A DNA stretch of 64,000 nucleotides, taken from positions 20,340 to 84,339 of the forward strand of contig NZ_VWMY01000022.1 of the NCBI RefSeq assembly GCF_008905045.1. The letters run 5' to 3'. Made by a program: the position numbers and the translations under genes. Within the stretch, counting starts at the first letter, position 1; every line of letters begins with the position of its first letter. Shown in pieces: positions 9,643 through 19,087 of this stretch. Source of the DNA: Streptomyces albicerus (lineage in GTDB: Bacteria > Actinomycetota > Actinomycetes > Streptomycetales > Streptomycetaceae). Under the pieces are notes generated by a model that did not search any database, was not told the DNA's origin, and saw only the letters and a list, made by a program, of their open reading frames with translations.

Positions 9643-10014
9643 GTGACCGAGATTGACGCAAAGATCGATGCTCTCGTCCCCGCCTGGCTCACCCTCCCCG
9701 ACATCGCCGAACAGCTCGGCGTCGAGGTGACCCGCGTCCGGCAGCTGGTCAAGGATGGCCAGCTCATCGCCGTACGCCGTGGTGAGAACCGCGCGCTGCA
9801 CGTCCCCGCCGCCTTCATCGACGGGAACGAACAGAAGGTCGTCAAGGGCCTGTCCGGCACCCTGACGCTCCTGCGGGACGACGGCTTCACCGACGAAGAG
9901 ATGCTCGAGTGGCTCTTCACTCCCGACGAGAGCCTGCCCGGCACCCCCGCGCAGGCTCTGAGCGAGAATCGCGGCACGGAGGTGAAGCGCCGCGCCCAGG
10001 CGCTCGCCGTCTGA
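9643..10014 (+). CDS. Rv2175c-family winged-helix DNA-binding protein
   Basis: A 123-residue protein with an N-terminal helix-turn-helix (WLTLPDIAEQLGVEVTRVRQLV, about 15-36) and a wing (DGQLIAVRRGENRALHVP), then a helical C-terminal domain. It belongs to the Rv2175c family. In Mycobacterium tuberculosis Rv2175c is encoded next to PknL and is its phosphorylation substrate. Here a membrane kinase gene lies 4.4 kb away on the other strand, with the thiamine genes between, so a kinase link is inference. GTG 9643 starts the conserved VTEIDAKID. No clear ribosome binding site is seen. Confidence 0.85.
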   Translation: MTEIDAKIDALVPAWLTLPDIAEQLGVEVTRVRQLVKDGQLIAVRRGENRALHVPAAFIDGNEQKVVKGLSGTLTLLRDDGFTDEEMLEWLFTPDESLPGTPAQALSENRGTEVKRRAQALAV

Positions 10015-10091
10015 CCTGATCACGCCGCCCGGCGTACGGGCCGCGCTCCATACGGCCCGTACGCCACCGATACGACACGGGGGACCCACGC

Positions 10092-10742
10092 ATGCCCGAA
10101 TCCACCGCACGCGCGCAGCTCGCCGACGCCCGGGTCTACCTGTGCACGGATGCCCGCAAGGGCCAGGGCGACCTCGCCGACTTCCTGGACGCGGTCCTCG
10201 CGAACGGCGTGGACATCGTGCAACTGCGGGACAAGGGCATGGAAGCGGCCGAGGAGCTCGAACACCTCGCTGTGTTCGCCGAGGCCTGTCGTCGGCACGG
10301 CAAGCTGCTCGCGGTGAACGACCGGGCGGACGTCGCCCACGCCATCGGCGCCGACGTGCTGCATCTGGGCCAGGGCGACCTCCCCGTCCCCGCGGCCCGC
10401 GCGATCCTCGGCGACGAGGTCCTGATCGGCCGCTCCACGCACGCCGAGGCGGAGGCCGCGGCCTCCGCCGTCCAGGGGGGCGTGGACTACTTCTGCACCG
10501 GCCCCTGCTGGCCGACCCCCACCAAGCCGGGCCGCCACGCACCGGGCCTCGACCTGGTCCGGCACACGGCCGGGCTGGCCCCGGACCGCCCCTGGTTCGC
10601 CATCGGCGGCATCGACCTCGGCAATCTCGACAAGGTGCTCGAAGCGGGCGCCCGCCGTGTCGTCGTCGTACGGGCGATCACCGAGGCGGACGACCCGGGC
10701 GCGGCGGCGGCGGAGTTTGCGAAGCGCCTGCGCGCGACGTGA
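10092..10742 (+). CDS. thiE: Thiamine-phosphate synthase
   Basis: A 216-residue TIM-barrel enzyme joining hydroxymethylpyrimidine pyrophosphate to thiazole phosphate to form thiamine monophosphate. Family motifs are present: IVQLRDKGM (pyrophosphate and Mg binding), [27 protein letters not shown] and the [12 protein letters not shown] loop, then AIGGID. It completes the local thiamine set but is on the opposite strand from thiOSG, 2.4 kb away, and I see no TPP riboswitch before it. Confidence 0.95.
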   Translation: MPESTARAQLADARVYLCTDARKGQGDLADFLDAVLANGVDIVQLRDKGMEAAEELEHLAVFAEACRRHGKLLAVNDRADVAHAIGADVLHLGQGDLPVPAARAILGDEVLIGRSTHAEAEAAASAVQGGVDYFCTGPCWPTPTKPGRHAPGLDLVRHTAGLAPDRPWFAIGGIDLGNLDKVLEAGARRVVVVRAITEADDPGAAAAEFAKRLRAT

Positions 10743-10837
10743 CCTCGAGAATTCGAGGCATTCGAGACTCCCTCGAGCCGTGGTGTCCGAGGGGTGGACA
10801 ACAAATCGACAAATGGGGCAATTCTCCAGATCCGGTT

Positions 10838-10854
10838 GGGGGACCGTCGCCCCC
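10838..10854. other. Short GC hairpin before metF
   Basis: GGGGG (10838-10842) can pair with CCCCC (10850-10854), giving a five-pair stem with a seven-base loop that ends 16 bases before the metF ATG. It could end thiE transcripts or affect metF initiation. There is no T tract. Confidence 0.3.
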
Positions 10855-10861
10855 TGGTTAA

Positions 10862-11794
<933 letters not shown>

Positions 11795-11851
11795 ACCGGT
11801 CGCATTGTCGTACGACACACTGCGTAGCGGCCACCTGGGAGAGGGGCGTAC

Positions 11852-12784
11852 ATGGGCTGGACGGTCCTCTACATCGCGTTCGGCATCGTCGCGCTGTGGC
11901 TGCTCGGCGAGGTACTTCTGCAGTACAAGGCGCGGCTGCGCTGGCGACTGCTGGCCTTCGCGGGCTTCCTCGGTGTGGTGCTCGGTGTGCTGATCCCGTC
12001 CGTGGTGATCATCGGCCTCGGTGCGGCCGCCTTCGCCGTCGGGCAGACCTACGTCACGCTGTCGTTCCGCAGCGGCTTCGCGGCCGGCTGGGCCGTCACC
12101 GGCCGCCCGGGCGCCAGCAAACGCCGCCGCGGGGAGGAACGGGACCCGACGCTGGAGGTCACCGACCTCCAGGCCACGGACAGTGGAACGTATCCGCGCG
12201 AGGACTTCGGCGGGGACGACCCCTACGGTCGCGACGACTCGGTCTTCGGACAGCGCCCCGAGAGCGCCGCCGAGTCCACCTCCGTCTACGAGCCGCAGCC
12301 GCTGCCGGACGACACGGGCCAGTACGGCGTCTACAGCGCCGCCGCCTACGCCGCCGCCACCGACGCGGCCTCCGCCCAGGCCCAGGGCCAGGACCCGCTC
12401 GGCCAGAACTACGCGTACGACGCCTACGCCGGCTACGACCAGCAGCAGTACGGCTATGACAACGGGCAGCAGCAGTACGCCGCCTACTCCGACCCGTACA
12501 TAGGCACGCAGTCCTACGACGCCGCCTCGTACGGCCAGTCCTACGACGCCTCGCAGCAGCAGTACACGCAGCAGGGCTACACCCAGGACCCGTACGCCAC
12601 CGGCACCGGCACCTACGGCGGCGAGACCCCGGCAGGCGGCGTCTGGGTGCCGCAACAGCGCACCAACGAGGACCCGTACGGCGGCGAACTCCCGCCGGAG
12701 CAGCCGTATCCGTACGACGGCAACAGCAACGGCAATGGCAACGGGCAGCAGGGTGGCGGGTACGACGAGCAGTACCGGTTCTGA
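11852..12784 (+). CDS. Membrane protein with long Tyr/Gln-rich tail
   Basis: A 310-residue protein with two N-terminal membrane helices (about 4-22 and 33-65) and a basic RSGFAAGW...SKRRRGEE segment. The remaining residues, from about 110 to 310, form a low-complexity tail rich in Tyr, Gln, Ala, Asp, Gly and Asn (for example DQQQYGYDNGQQQY). Basic residues after the second helix suggest a cytoplasmic tail. The composition resembles prion-like disordered regions. The function is unknown. GAGAGGGG lies just before ATG 11852. It starts 57 bases after metF and may share its transcript. Confidence 0.85.
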   Translation: MGWTVLYIAFGIVALWLLGEVLLQYKARLRWRLLAFAGFLGVVLGVLIPSVVIIGLGAAAFAVGQTYVTLSFRSGFAAGWAVTGRPGASKRRRGEERDPTLEVTDLQATDSGTYPREDFGGDDPYGRDDSVFGQRPESAAESTSVYEPQPLPDDTGQYGVYSAAAYAAATDAASAQAQGQDPLGQNYAYDAYAGYDQQQYGYDNGQQQYAAYSDPYIGTQSYDAASYGQSYDASQQQYTQQGYTQDPYATGTGTYGGETPAGGVWVPQQRTNEDPYGGELPPEQPYPYDGNSNGNGNGQQGGGYDEQYRF

Positions 12785-12862
12785 ACGGGATCGGTGCCGA
12801 GCAGGCCGGTGATTCGCGGAGCGGTGCCGAGCAGGGCTTGCGGCGACCGGCCGCCCCACCGC

Positions 12863-14374
12863 TTACTGCGAGCCCCGGAAGTCCGGCCCCTCCACGATCA
12901 GTCCGGCGACCAGCGCACCGGACATGCCCGCGTGCGGCAGTCCGCCACCGGGATGCGCCCAGCCGCCGACCGTGAACAGGCCTGGTATGCGGGTCGTGTT
13001 GGCGGGCCGCAGCAGCGTGCCATACGCGCCGGCCAACGAGGGAGCAGGCACTCCGCCGCCCTCGGCGCCGGTCTCCCGCTCCGTGTCCACGGGGGTGCGG
13101 ACCTCGCGCCACAGCACGCGCTCGCGCAGGCCCGGTATCGCCCGCTCGGCGGCGGCGACCATACGGTCGGCGAAGGAGTCGGCGGCACCCGCCGCGGCCC
13201 AGTCGTGGTGTGCCAGGGACGGCACCGTCGCCGTGAGCACCACGGACTCGTGGCCGTCGTCGGGGCGCAGCTGCGGATCGTCCGGGCGGTGCAGCCACAC
13301 GGTGGGCCGCTCCGGTGGCGTACCGAGCCCGAAGAGGTCCAACTCCCCGGCCCGGTCCGTGGTGTGCACCACCGTGCGGTGTGCGGCGCCCGGCTCGCGC
13401 GGGCCGCGCAGCGCGAGGCAGACGACGACCTTGCCGCAGGACAGCGATGCCAGGCCCGGCTCGGGGGCGTCAGCCTCGTACAGCCTCCCGTGGCCCGTCA
13501 TCTCCTCCAGCCGCTCCGGTGAGCCGCCCACGACGAAGTCCGCCTCGGCGACGGTCCCGTCGCGCAGCTCCAGGCCCGCCGCCCGGCCGTCCTTCTCCGT
13601 GACCGAGACGACCTCGGCGCCGAAGTCGAACTCAACCCGGCGGGCCAGACACCGCTCGTACACCGCCCGCGCCAACTCCCGTATCCCGCCCCGCACATAC
13701 CAGGCGCCGAAGGCGTGCTCCATGTACGGCAGGACGGCCGCGCTCGCCGGGGCGACCCGCGGGTCGAGGCCGTACGCGAGCGCGTGGCTCTCCAGGAGGG
13801 CGGCGAGCCGTGGGTCGGCCAGCTCCCAGGCGCCGACCTCCGCGAGCGTCCGCGCCGTACGCGTGCGCAGCAGGCGGCGCTGCCGCGGCGCCGGGTAGGG
13901 CTCACGCTCGGCCAGCACCTGCCAGTTGGGCCACAGGGGCTCCTCCAGGAGCGGGCGTCGGGTCCGGTCCCAGGCCTCGCGCGCCCGGACCAGGAAGTCG
14001 CCCCAGCGCTCGCCCGCGGCCGCCCCGAGGGCCTCGTCCAGGGCCGAGACGACCCCCGCGTGCGAAGCGTTGGGCAGCGAGACCTCCGTGCCGTCGGCGA
14101 AGACGTGCCGGGCCGCCGGGTCCACCTGGACCAGGTCGACGCACGCCTCCAAGGGCTCCTTGCCCGTCTTGACGAACAAGTCGCGGTAGACCGCGGGCAG
14201 CTGGAGCAGTCCGGGGCCGGTGTCGAAGGCGAAGCCGTCACGCTCGAAGCGGCCCACCGCTCCGCCGTACGTCGCCGCGCGCTCGTACACCGCCACCCGG
14301 TGGCCCGCGACGGCCAGCCGGGCAGCGGCCGCCATCGCGCCCATCCCGGCGCCGATCACCACAATTCGTGCCAT
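12863..14374 (-). CDS. Phytoene-desaturase-like FAD-dependent oxidoreductase
   Basis: A 503-residue flavoprotein of the CrtI/NAD(P)-binding amine oxidase superfamily. The FAD motif IVVIGAGMGAMAAAARLAVAGH opens the protein, followed by VYERAATYGGAVGRFERDGFAFDTGP. The C-terminal GLFTVGGWAHPGGGLPHAGMSGALVAG matches the carotenoid desaturase signature. No carotenoid genes flank it, so the substrate is unknown. I set the start at ATG 14374 directly before the FAD motif; GTG 14398 is an alternative eight codons earlier. It follows the DUF4126 gene by 57 bases and may be co-transcribed with it. Confidence 0.88.
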   Translation of the reverse strand: MARIVVIGAGMGAMAAAARLAVAGHRVAVYERAATYGGAVGRFERDGFAFDTGPGLLQLPAVYRDLFVKTGKEPLEACVDLVQVDPAARHVFADGTEVSLPNASHAGVVSALDEALGAAAGERWGDFLVRAREAWDRTRRPLLEEPLWPNWQVLAEREPYPAPRQRRLLRTRTARTLAEVGAWELADPRLAALLESHALAYGLDPRVAPASAAVLPYMEHAFGAWYVRGGIRELARAVYERCLARRVEFDFGAEVVSVTEKDGRAAGLELRDGTVAEADFVVGGSPERLEEMTGHGRLYEADAPEPGLASLSCGKVVVCLALRGPREPGAAHRTVVHTTDRAGELDLFGLGTPPERPTVWLHRPDDPQLRPDDGHESVVLTATVPSLAHHDWAAAGAADSFADRMVAAAERAIPGLRERVLWREVRTPVDTERETGAEGGGVPAPSLAGAYGTLLRPANTTRIPGLFTVGGWAHPGGGLPHAGMSGALVAGLIVEGPDFRGSQ

Positions 14375-14431
14375 GCCAGGGACTTTATCGGCCGCCACTG
14401 ACAGCCGGGCCCCGGCCCTGTGCGGCGGGGG

Positions 14432-15046
14432 TCAGCCGGGCGGCCACCCCACCCGTGCCGTGAGCCGTTTCTCCTCGCGGCGCTCGGCCCTGCGGCGCAG
14501 GAACCGTCTGATCCGCGAGACCAGGAACAAGAGCAGCGCGAGCCCGGTGAGCAGCAGGACGCCCGCGATGATCGCCGCGGCCTCCGGGTGGAACATCGCG
14601 AAGGTGAGGATCCCGGCGACCCCGAGATCCTCGGCGGTGCTCAGCACGATGTTGCTGAACGGCTCCGGAGAGGTGTTGACCGCCATCCGCGTGCCGGCCT
14701 TGACGGCGTGACTCGCCAGCGCCGTCGAACCGCCGATCGCGCCTGCCGCCAGATCGGGCAGCGAACCGCTCTGCCCGGCGAGCAGCGCCGCGACGACGGC
14801 TCCGGACACCGGGCGGATCACGGTGTGCACGGTGTCCCACACCGAGTCCACGTACGGGATCTTGTCGGCGACGGCCTCGCAGGCGAACAGGATGCCCGCC
14901 GCGAGGAGGACGTCGGTGCGTTGCAGGGATTCGGGCACCTCGTCGGTCAGGCCGGTCGCGCCGAAGACGCCGAGGAGCAGCACCACCGCGTACGCGTTGA
15001 CGCCGCTGGCCCAGCCGCTGGTGAACACCAAGGGGAGTACCGACAC
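14432..15046 (-). CDS. DUF4126 membrane protein
   Basis: A 204-residue integral membrane protein with about five hydrophobic segments. These include LPLVFTSGWASGVNAYAVVLLLG at the N-terminus and AAAIIAGVLLLTGLALLLFLVS near the C-terminus. A conserved loop, ADKIPYVDSVWDTVHTVIRP, and AGTRMAVNTSPEPFSN match the family, whose function is not established. The C-terminal tail is Arg/Glu-rich. I chose GTG 15046 (VSVLPLVF); GTG 15064 is also possible. Neither has a clear ribosome binding site. Confidence 0.82.
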   Translation of the reverse strand: MSVLPLVFTSGWASGVNAYAVVLLLGVFGATGLTDEVPESLQRTDVLLAAGILFACEAVADKIPYVDSVWDTVHTVIRPVSGAVVAALLAGQSGSLPDLAAGAIGGSTALASHAVKAGTRMAVNTSPEPFSNIVLSTAEDLGVAGILTFAMFHPEAAAIIAGVLLLTGLALLLFLVSRIRRFLRRRAERREEKRLTARVGWPPG

Positions 15047-15349
15047 GGACGCGATAGTAACCACTCGGCAACGGTGCGTCCTGGGCCTGAGTGCGCAGGC
15101 TTGAGTATCCGTACCTAGGGAGTGAGTTGAGTACGCGCGCGGATGGGTGCCGACCTGCGCGAACGAGAGAGTGGAGGCACGGAAAGGGGCGCGGCTCCGG
15201 TACCGCCGACACGGGGCGGCGGAACGGACCTCGCGCCCTTGGCCGCTCCTTCCGCCGATCACTCGGCGGGAGCGAGGCACGGGGGGACCCGGGGGAGACC
15301 GAAAACGGGGGAACCAACGGGGGAACACGGGGGAAGTACGGGGGAGCAC
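15047..15349. other. Intergenic region with G-run array
   Basis: No gene is supported here. The segment 15281-15344 carries six runs of five or six G (15281, 15291, 15307, 15319, 15329, 15340), separated by 4-11 bases. Four of them lie in ACGGGGGAA-type units of 10-12 bp. A perfect seven-pair hairpin, CCGCCGA / TCGGCGG, lies at 15252-15269. The promoter of the DUF4126 gene must be in the right part of its upstream region, but I cannot place it. Confidence 0.6.
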
Positions 15350-15407
15350 AAAAGGGGCGCCGGTCCGGCGTGGCCCGCGGGGGACGCGGCCACTTCGGAC
15401 CGGCGCT
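15350..15407 (-). terminator. Terminator of the ABC - YhgE - TetR operon
   Basis: Perfect 11-bp arms GCGCCGGTCCG (15357-15367) and CGGACCGGCGC (15396-15406) begin one base after the TetR stop. On the minus strand the hairpin is followed by CCCTTTTG. The 28-base loop can form further GC pairs. Confidence 0.7.
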
Positions 15408-16064
15408 TCACTTGTGTCCGAGCCCGTCCCCGCTGACCCGCCCCTGGAGCAGCCGGGACAGCGCCGCGTGGACGTCGTCCAGGGAGCGCTCCGGCTGGAA
15501 GGCCTGCCAGTCCAGGGCGGCGACCAGCACCATGCCGACCAGTGCCGCCGCCGTCAGCGGGATGTCGATCTCGTCGCTCAGCTCGCCGTTCGCGATCCCG
15601 TCGCGCAGGACGTCCTCGACGACCGCGACGGCCTGCTGCCGGACCACCATCAGGGTGGACTGCCAGGCCCGGTTGGTGCGCCACAGCTCCGCCACGTAGA
15701 GCTGCGTGAAGGCCGGATAGCGGCCGATGAAGACCAGGCCCGCCCGGATCATCGCGTCCAGCGTGTCGACCTTGCTGCCGCCCTCCTCGGCGGTCTTCTC
15801 GACCGCCTCCCGGAGGGAGGCGGTGAGGAGTCCCACACCGTGCCGGAGCAGCTCTTCGAAGAGGACGGATTTACTCGCGAAGTTGTAGTACACCGTGCCT
15901 TTCGCCACTCCGGCTCGCTCGGCGATCTCGTCCACGGTGGTGGCCGAGAAGCCCTGCTCCGCGATGAGGGTCACGGCCGCCTCGTAGAGCTTCTGCCGGG
16001 TCGCCTGTCTCCGGCTGCCGCCGCTTTCGACCGTCCTGCTGCTTTCCATGGCCCTGATTGTCAC
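15408..16064 (-). CDS. TetR-family transcriptional regulator
   Basis: A 218-residue regulator. The N-terminal helix-turn-helix spans about 18-65 (LYEAAVTLIAEQGFSATTVDEIAERAGVAKGTVYYNF, read in parts), followed by a helical ligand domain. GTG 16064 overlaps the YhgE stop as GTGA and has GGAG eight bases upstream, so I prefer it to ATG 16049. It is the last gene of an operon with an ABC ATPase and a YhgE/Pip protein. A 14-bp palindrome before the operon (18952-18965) is the likely autoregulatory operator, as usual for TetR-controlled exporters. Confidence 0.9.
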   Translation of the reverse strand: MTIRAMESSRTVESGGSRRQATRQKLYEAAVTLIAEQGFSATTVDEIAERAGVAKGTVYYNFASKSVLFEELLRHGVGLLTASLREAVEKTAEEGGSKVDTLDAMIRAGLVFIGRYPAFTQLYVAELWRTNRAWQSTLMVVRQQAVAVVEDVLRDGIANGELSDEIDIPLTAAALVGMVLVAALDWQAFQPERSLDDVHAALSRLLQGRVSGDGLGHK

Positions 16065-18145
16065 AGGCTCAGCTCCGGGTGCAGGCGGTCGAGGGTCCAC
16101 ACCTGCCTCCGGCGCGCGGACACCGCGGTGAGCGCGAGGGCGCCCGCGGTGAAGGCCGCGAGGACGGCGCACGCCTGCCAGACCGGGCCGAGACCGCCGC
16201 CGGTGATGAGCCTCCTCAGGGCCTCGACGACGTAACTCATCGGCATGAAGGGGTGGATCGCGTTGAAGAAGCCCGGGCTGGTCTGTACGGGGTAGGTGCC
16301 GCCCGCCGACGTCAGTTGCAGCATCAGGAAGGCGAGCACGAGGATCCGGCCGGCCGCTCCGAAGCGTGCGTTCAGCCACTGCACGATCGCCGCGAAGCAC
16401 GCCGTCACCAGGAACAGGAAGCCCACCGTGCCGGCCGCCCGGGCCATCTCCAGGCCGAGCCCCCAGTGCAGTACCGACATCAGGGCAACCGTCTGGAGCA
16501 CCCCCAGGGCGGCCACCGGCAGCCAGCCCGCCAGTGCGATGCGCCAGGCGGGGGAGCCCGCCGCGAGCGCGCGCCGGTTGAGGGGCGGGATCAGCATGTA
16601 GGCCACCATCGCGCCCACCCACAGGGAGAGCGGAATGAAGTACGGGGCGAAGCCGGTGCCGTAGTTGGGCGCCTTGTGCAGGTCCTTCGAAGCGAGCTGC
16701 ACAGGATCGGCCATGACCTCGGTGCGCTGGTCGCGGTCCTTCTTGCCGTAGTCCGGAATCTGCTCGGCGCCGTCGTGCAGTCCGCCGGCGAGCTCGCCCG
16801 AGCCGTCGACGAGCTTGTACATGCCCCCTTCGAGGTCGGTCGCGCCCGTCTTGAGGTCGCCGACGCCGGTGTCGAGGTCGGCCGCGCCGGTCTTGGCCGT
16901 GCCGAGCCCCGTGTGCAGCGTCTTCGCCCCCTTGGCGACCTTCCCGGCGCCCTTGTCGAGCTCATTGATCTTGGCGACGGTCGTGGTGAGGTCTTCGGAG
17001 AGGTGCGGCGAGCGGTCGGCCAGCGCCTGGGCCTGTTTCTCCAGCGTGGCCAGGTGCCCGTCCAGCGCGTCCAGATCGCCGTCCTGGTCCGCCACCAGTT
17101 CGTTGACGTCGTCGGCGACCTTCGCCACGTCCGCGGCCGCCTCCTTGGCCTTCTTCAGCTCGGGGCAGGCGGCGTCGGGCAGCGGCAGGTTCTCGCAGCG
17201 CGTCTTGTAGACGCCGGTCAGCGTGTCGGAGGCCGTGTGGGCGCTCTTGGCGGCCGTCGGAGCCGCCTTCACCAGGGCGTCGAGGTTGTGGCGGATGGCC
17301 GAGGCGGAGTCCGCGACGAGCTGCGCCGTGTCGCCGATCTCCTTCTCGTTGTCCTTCAGGAAGGGCCCTACCTTGTCCGCGACGCCGTTGACCTTGTCCG
17401 CGAGCGCCCGCGTCCCCTCCGAGACCTGCCGTGAGCCGTCCTCCAGGTCACCGGCGCCCGTGTCGAGCTTCTTCAGCCCCGCGGAAAGCTTGCCGCTGCC
17501 CTCCTTGGCGTCCTTCAGCCCGTCCGCGAGATCCTTCGAGCCCTTCTTCGCCTTCCCGATCCCGCCCTTGAGCTTGTCGGCCCCCTCGGCGGCCTTTTCG
17601 GTCTCTCCGTGGATGTCCGAGAACGAGACGAAGATCCTGTCGAGGAACGACCGCGACGCCTTGGTCGAGGCGGCCGTACGCACCTCTCCGAAGACCGTCC
17701 GGGAGATCTGCCCGACGATGTAGTTGTTCGCGTCGTTCGTACGCACCTGGAGGGCGCCCGTCTCCGGGGAGTCGCCCGAGCTCGACGCGATCCTCTTACT
17801 GAAGTCGGACGGCATGGTCAGCGACAGGTAGTACGTGCCGTTCTCGACGCCCTCACGGGCCTCGGCGGCGCTCACCTCGTGCCACTCGAACGTCTTGCTC
17901 TCGTGCAGGCCCTTGGTGATCTCGTCGCCCATCACGATCTTCTTGTCGGCCGCTGTCGCCCCCTTGTCGTCGTTCACGAGCGCCACGGGGATGCGGTCGA
18001 GACGGCCGTACGGGTCCCAGAACGACCACAAGTAGAGGGCGCCGTACAGCAGGGGCAGCAACAGGAGCGAGGCGAGGGCCGCACGCGGGAGCCTTCCCCT
18101 GCCGAAGCGCCTGAGTTCAAGCGCGGCCAGCTTCGGCGAGCGCAT
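16061..18145 (-). CDS. YhgE/Pip-type ABC-2 membrane protein
   Basis: A 694-residue protein of the YhgE/Pip family (phage infection protein-like, ABC-2 permease fold). One helix is near 25-45 and about five form the C-terminal 200 residues. Between them is a large, probably extracytoplasmic region (about 60-480) made of repeating LxxGxxxLxxG heptad-like units (KLKGG, DLADGLK, KLSAGLK, ALADKV), likely a long helical stalk. The N-terminal part carries the typical PVALVNDDKGA motif. The ABC ATPase gene overlaps its start by 29 bp and TetR overlaps its stop, so the three form one unit, probably an exporter of an unknown substrate. Confidence 0.9.
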   Translation of the reverse strand: MRSPKLAALELRRFGRGRLPRAALASLLLLPLLYGALYLWSFWDPYGRLDRIPVALVNDDKGATAADKKIVMGDEITKGLHESKTFEWHEVSAAEAREGVENGTYYLSLTMPSDFSKRIASSSGDSPETGALQVRTNDANNYIVGQISRTVFGEVRTAASTKASRSFLDRIFVSFSDIHGETEKAAEGADKLKGGIGKAKKGSKDLADGLKDAKEGSGKLSAGLKKLDTGAGDLEDGSRQVSEGTRALADKVNGVADKVGPFLKDNEKEIGDTAQLVADSASAIRHNLDALVKAAPTAAKSAHTASDTLTGVYKTRCENLPLPDAACPELKKAKEAAADVAKVADDVNELVADQDGDLDALDGHLATLEKQAQALADRSPHLSEDLTTTVAKINELDKGAGKVAKGAKTLHTGLGTAKTGAADLDTGVGDLKTGATDLEGGMYKLVDGSGELAGGLHDGAEQIPDYGKKDRDQRTEVMADPVQLASKDLHKAPNYGTGFAPYFIPLSLWVGAMVAYMLIPPLNRRALAAGSPAWRIALAGWLPVAALGVLQTVALMSVLHWGLGLEMARAAGTVGFLFLVTACFAAIVQWLNARFGAAGRILVLAFLMLQLTSAGGTYPVQTSPGFFNAIHPFMPMSYVVEALRRLITGGGLGPVWQACAVLAAFTAGALALTAVSARRRQVWTLDRLHPELSL

Positions 18146-18920
18146 CCGCGGTCTCCTTGTCTTCCCGGTCCTGGTCGTCTTCCTTGTGGGCTTCCTTGCG
18201 GGCCGGCCCGTCGGCGGGCCCGGTGGACACCACGACCGCGTCCTCGGGTGCCTCGCTGCACACCGCCACGACCGTGGTCCCGGACTCGGCGAGCGAGCGC
18301 AACAGCGCCCAGACCTCGGCCCGTTCGGACTCCGAGAGCTTCAGGTCGGCGTCGTCGACGCCGAGCAGCCGGGGGCGGCCGATCAGGGCGAGGGCCACGG
18401 AGAGGCGCAGCGCTTCGAGGCGCTCCAGGTCGCGAACGGCGGTCCGGGAGCCCTTGGGCAGCGCCTCCCGGTCGAGCCCGGCGGCGGCCAGCGCGCTGTC
18501 GATGCGCAGCCGGGCCTCCGTCAGCCTCTCCGTGCGCGGCCGCAGCAGCCCGCGTACGGAGCCGCCGAACCGCCGCTGGAGCAGCGCCCGTTCCCGAAGG
18601 TGCTCGGCGACGGACAGGGCCGGCTCAAGGTCGGTGACGCCGGGCACATGGGCCAGTGCGCTGAACCGGCGGACGGCCGCCATCTGCTTCGGCAGCTCGG
18701 ACCGACCGACCCGCGCGTGCCCCTCGGTGGGCTTCATCCGCCCGGTGAGCGCGAGCAGCAGGCACGTACGCCCCGAGCCCGACGGTCCCTCGATCGCGAT
18801 CAGCGAGCCGGGCTCCGCGTCGACGCCGATACCGCGGAACGCCCAGCCGCGAGGGCCCTTGAGCCCGAAATCCTCGGCCGTGACGCCGAGTCCGTGCGGA
18901 CCGTCCACAACTTCCCCCAC
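18117..18920 (-). CDS. ABC transporter ATP-binding protein (degenerate signature)
   Basis: A 267-residue ATPase subunit. Walker A is GPSGSGRTCLL near 45-55 and Walker B is RLLGVDDADLKL. The usual LSGGQ signature is not seen; the equivalent position reads DLERLEALRLSVALAL, and the residue after Walker B is not the usual Glu. ATP hydrolysis may therefore be altered. The C-terminal 40 residues are charged (KEDDQDREDKE). The start is GTG 18920; GTG 18908 is an alternative. It overlaps the YhgE gene and is probably its partner. Confidence 0.82.
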   Translation of the reverse strand: MGEVVDGPHGLGVTAEDFGLKGPRGWAFRGIGVDAEPGSLIAIEGPSGSGRTCLLLALTGRMKPTEGHARVGRSELPKQMAAVRRFSALAHVPGVTDLEPALSVAEHLRERALLQRRFGGSVRGLLRPRTERLTEARLRIDSALAAAGLDREALPKGSRTAVRDLERLEALRLSVALALIGRPRLLGVDDADLKLSESERAEVWALLRSLAESGTTVVAVCSEAPEDAVVVSTGPADGPARKEAHKEDDQDREDKETADALAEAGRA

Positions 18921-18951
18921 CCTCCGGGTCCTTGAGCCGACCGATTTTTGA

Positions 18952-18965
18952 ACTGACTGGTCAGT
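18952..18965 (-). promoter_or_regulatory. Candidate TetR operator
   Basis: ACTGAC (18952-18957) and GTCAGT (18960-18965) form a perfect inverted repeat around TG, 32 bases before the ABC ATPase start. On the minus strand TTGCAC, a possible -35, lies at its edge. Location and symmetry fit the operon's own TetR product. Confidence 0.65.
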
Positions 18966-19087
18966 GCAAAGCTATCCCGAACCTACGATCGAAGCAAAAG
19001 CCCAGGTCAGAACGGATTGTCAGTGGCATACCTCACGATGGGCACATACGGCCACAGTGCCGTCACACAGACGACAGGAGGTTCGTC

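Noticed and set aside
15281-15344. G-run array as a CRISPR-like repeat
   Set aside because: Units are 10-12 bp without spacers of constant length, and there are no cas genes.
15408-18920. TetR - YhgE - ABC operon as a phage defence or infection system
   Set aside because: The family name phage infection protein reflects an old phenotype; nothing here shows a defence role, and an exporter-like function is the simpler reading.
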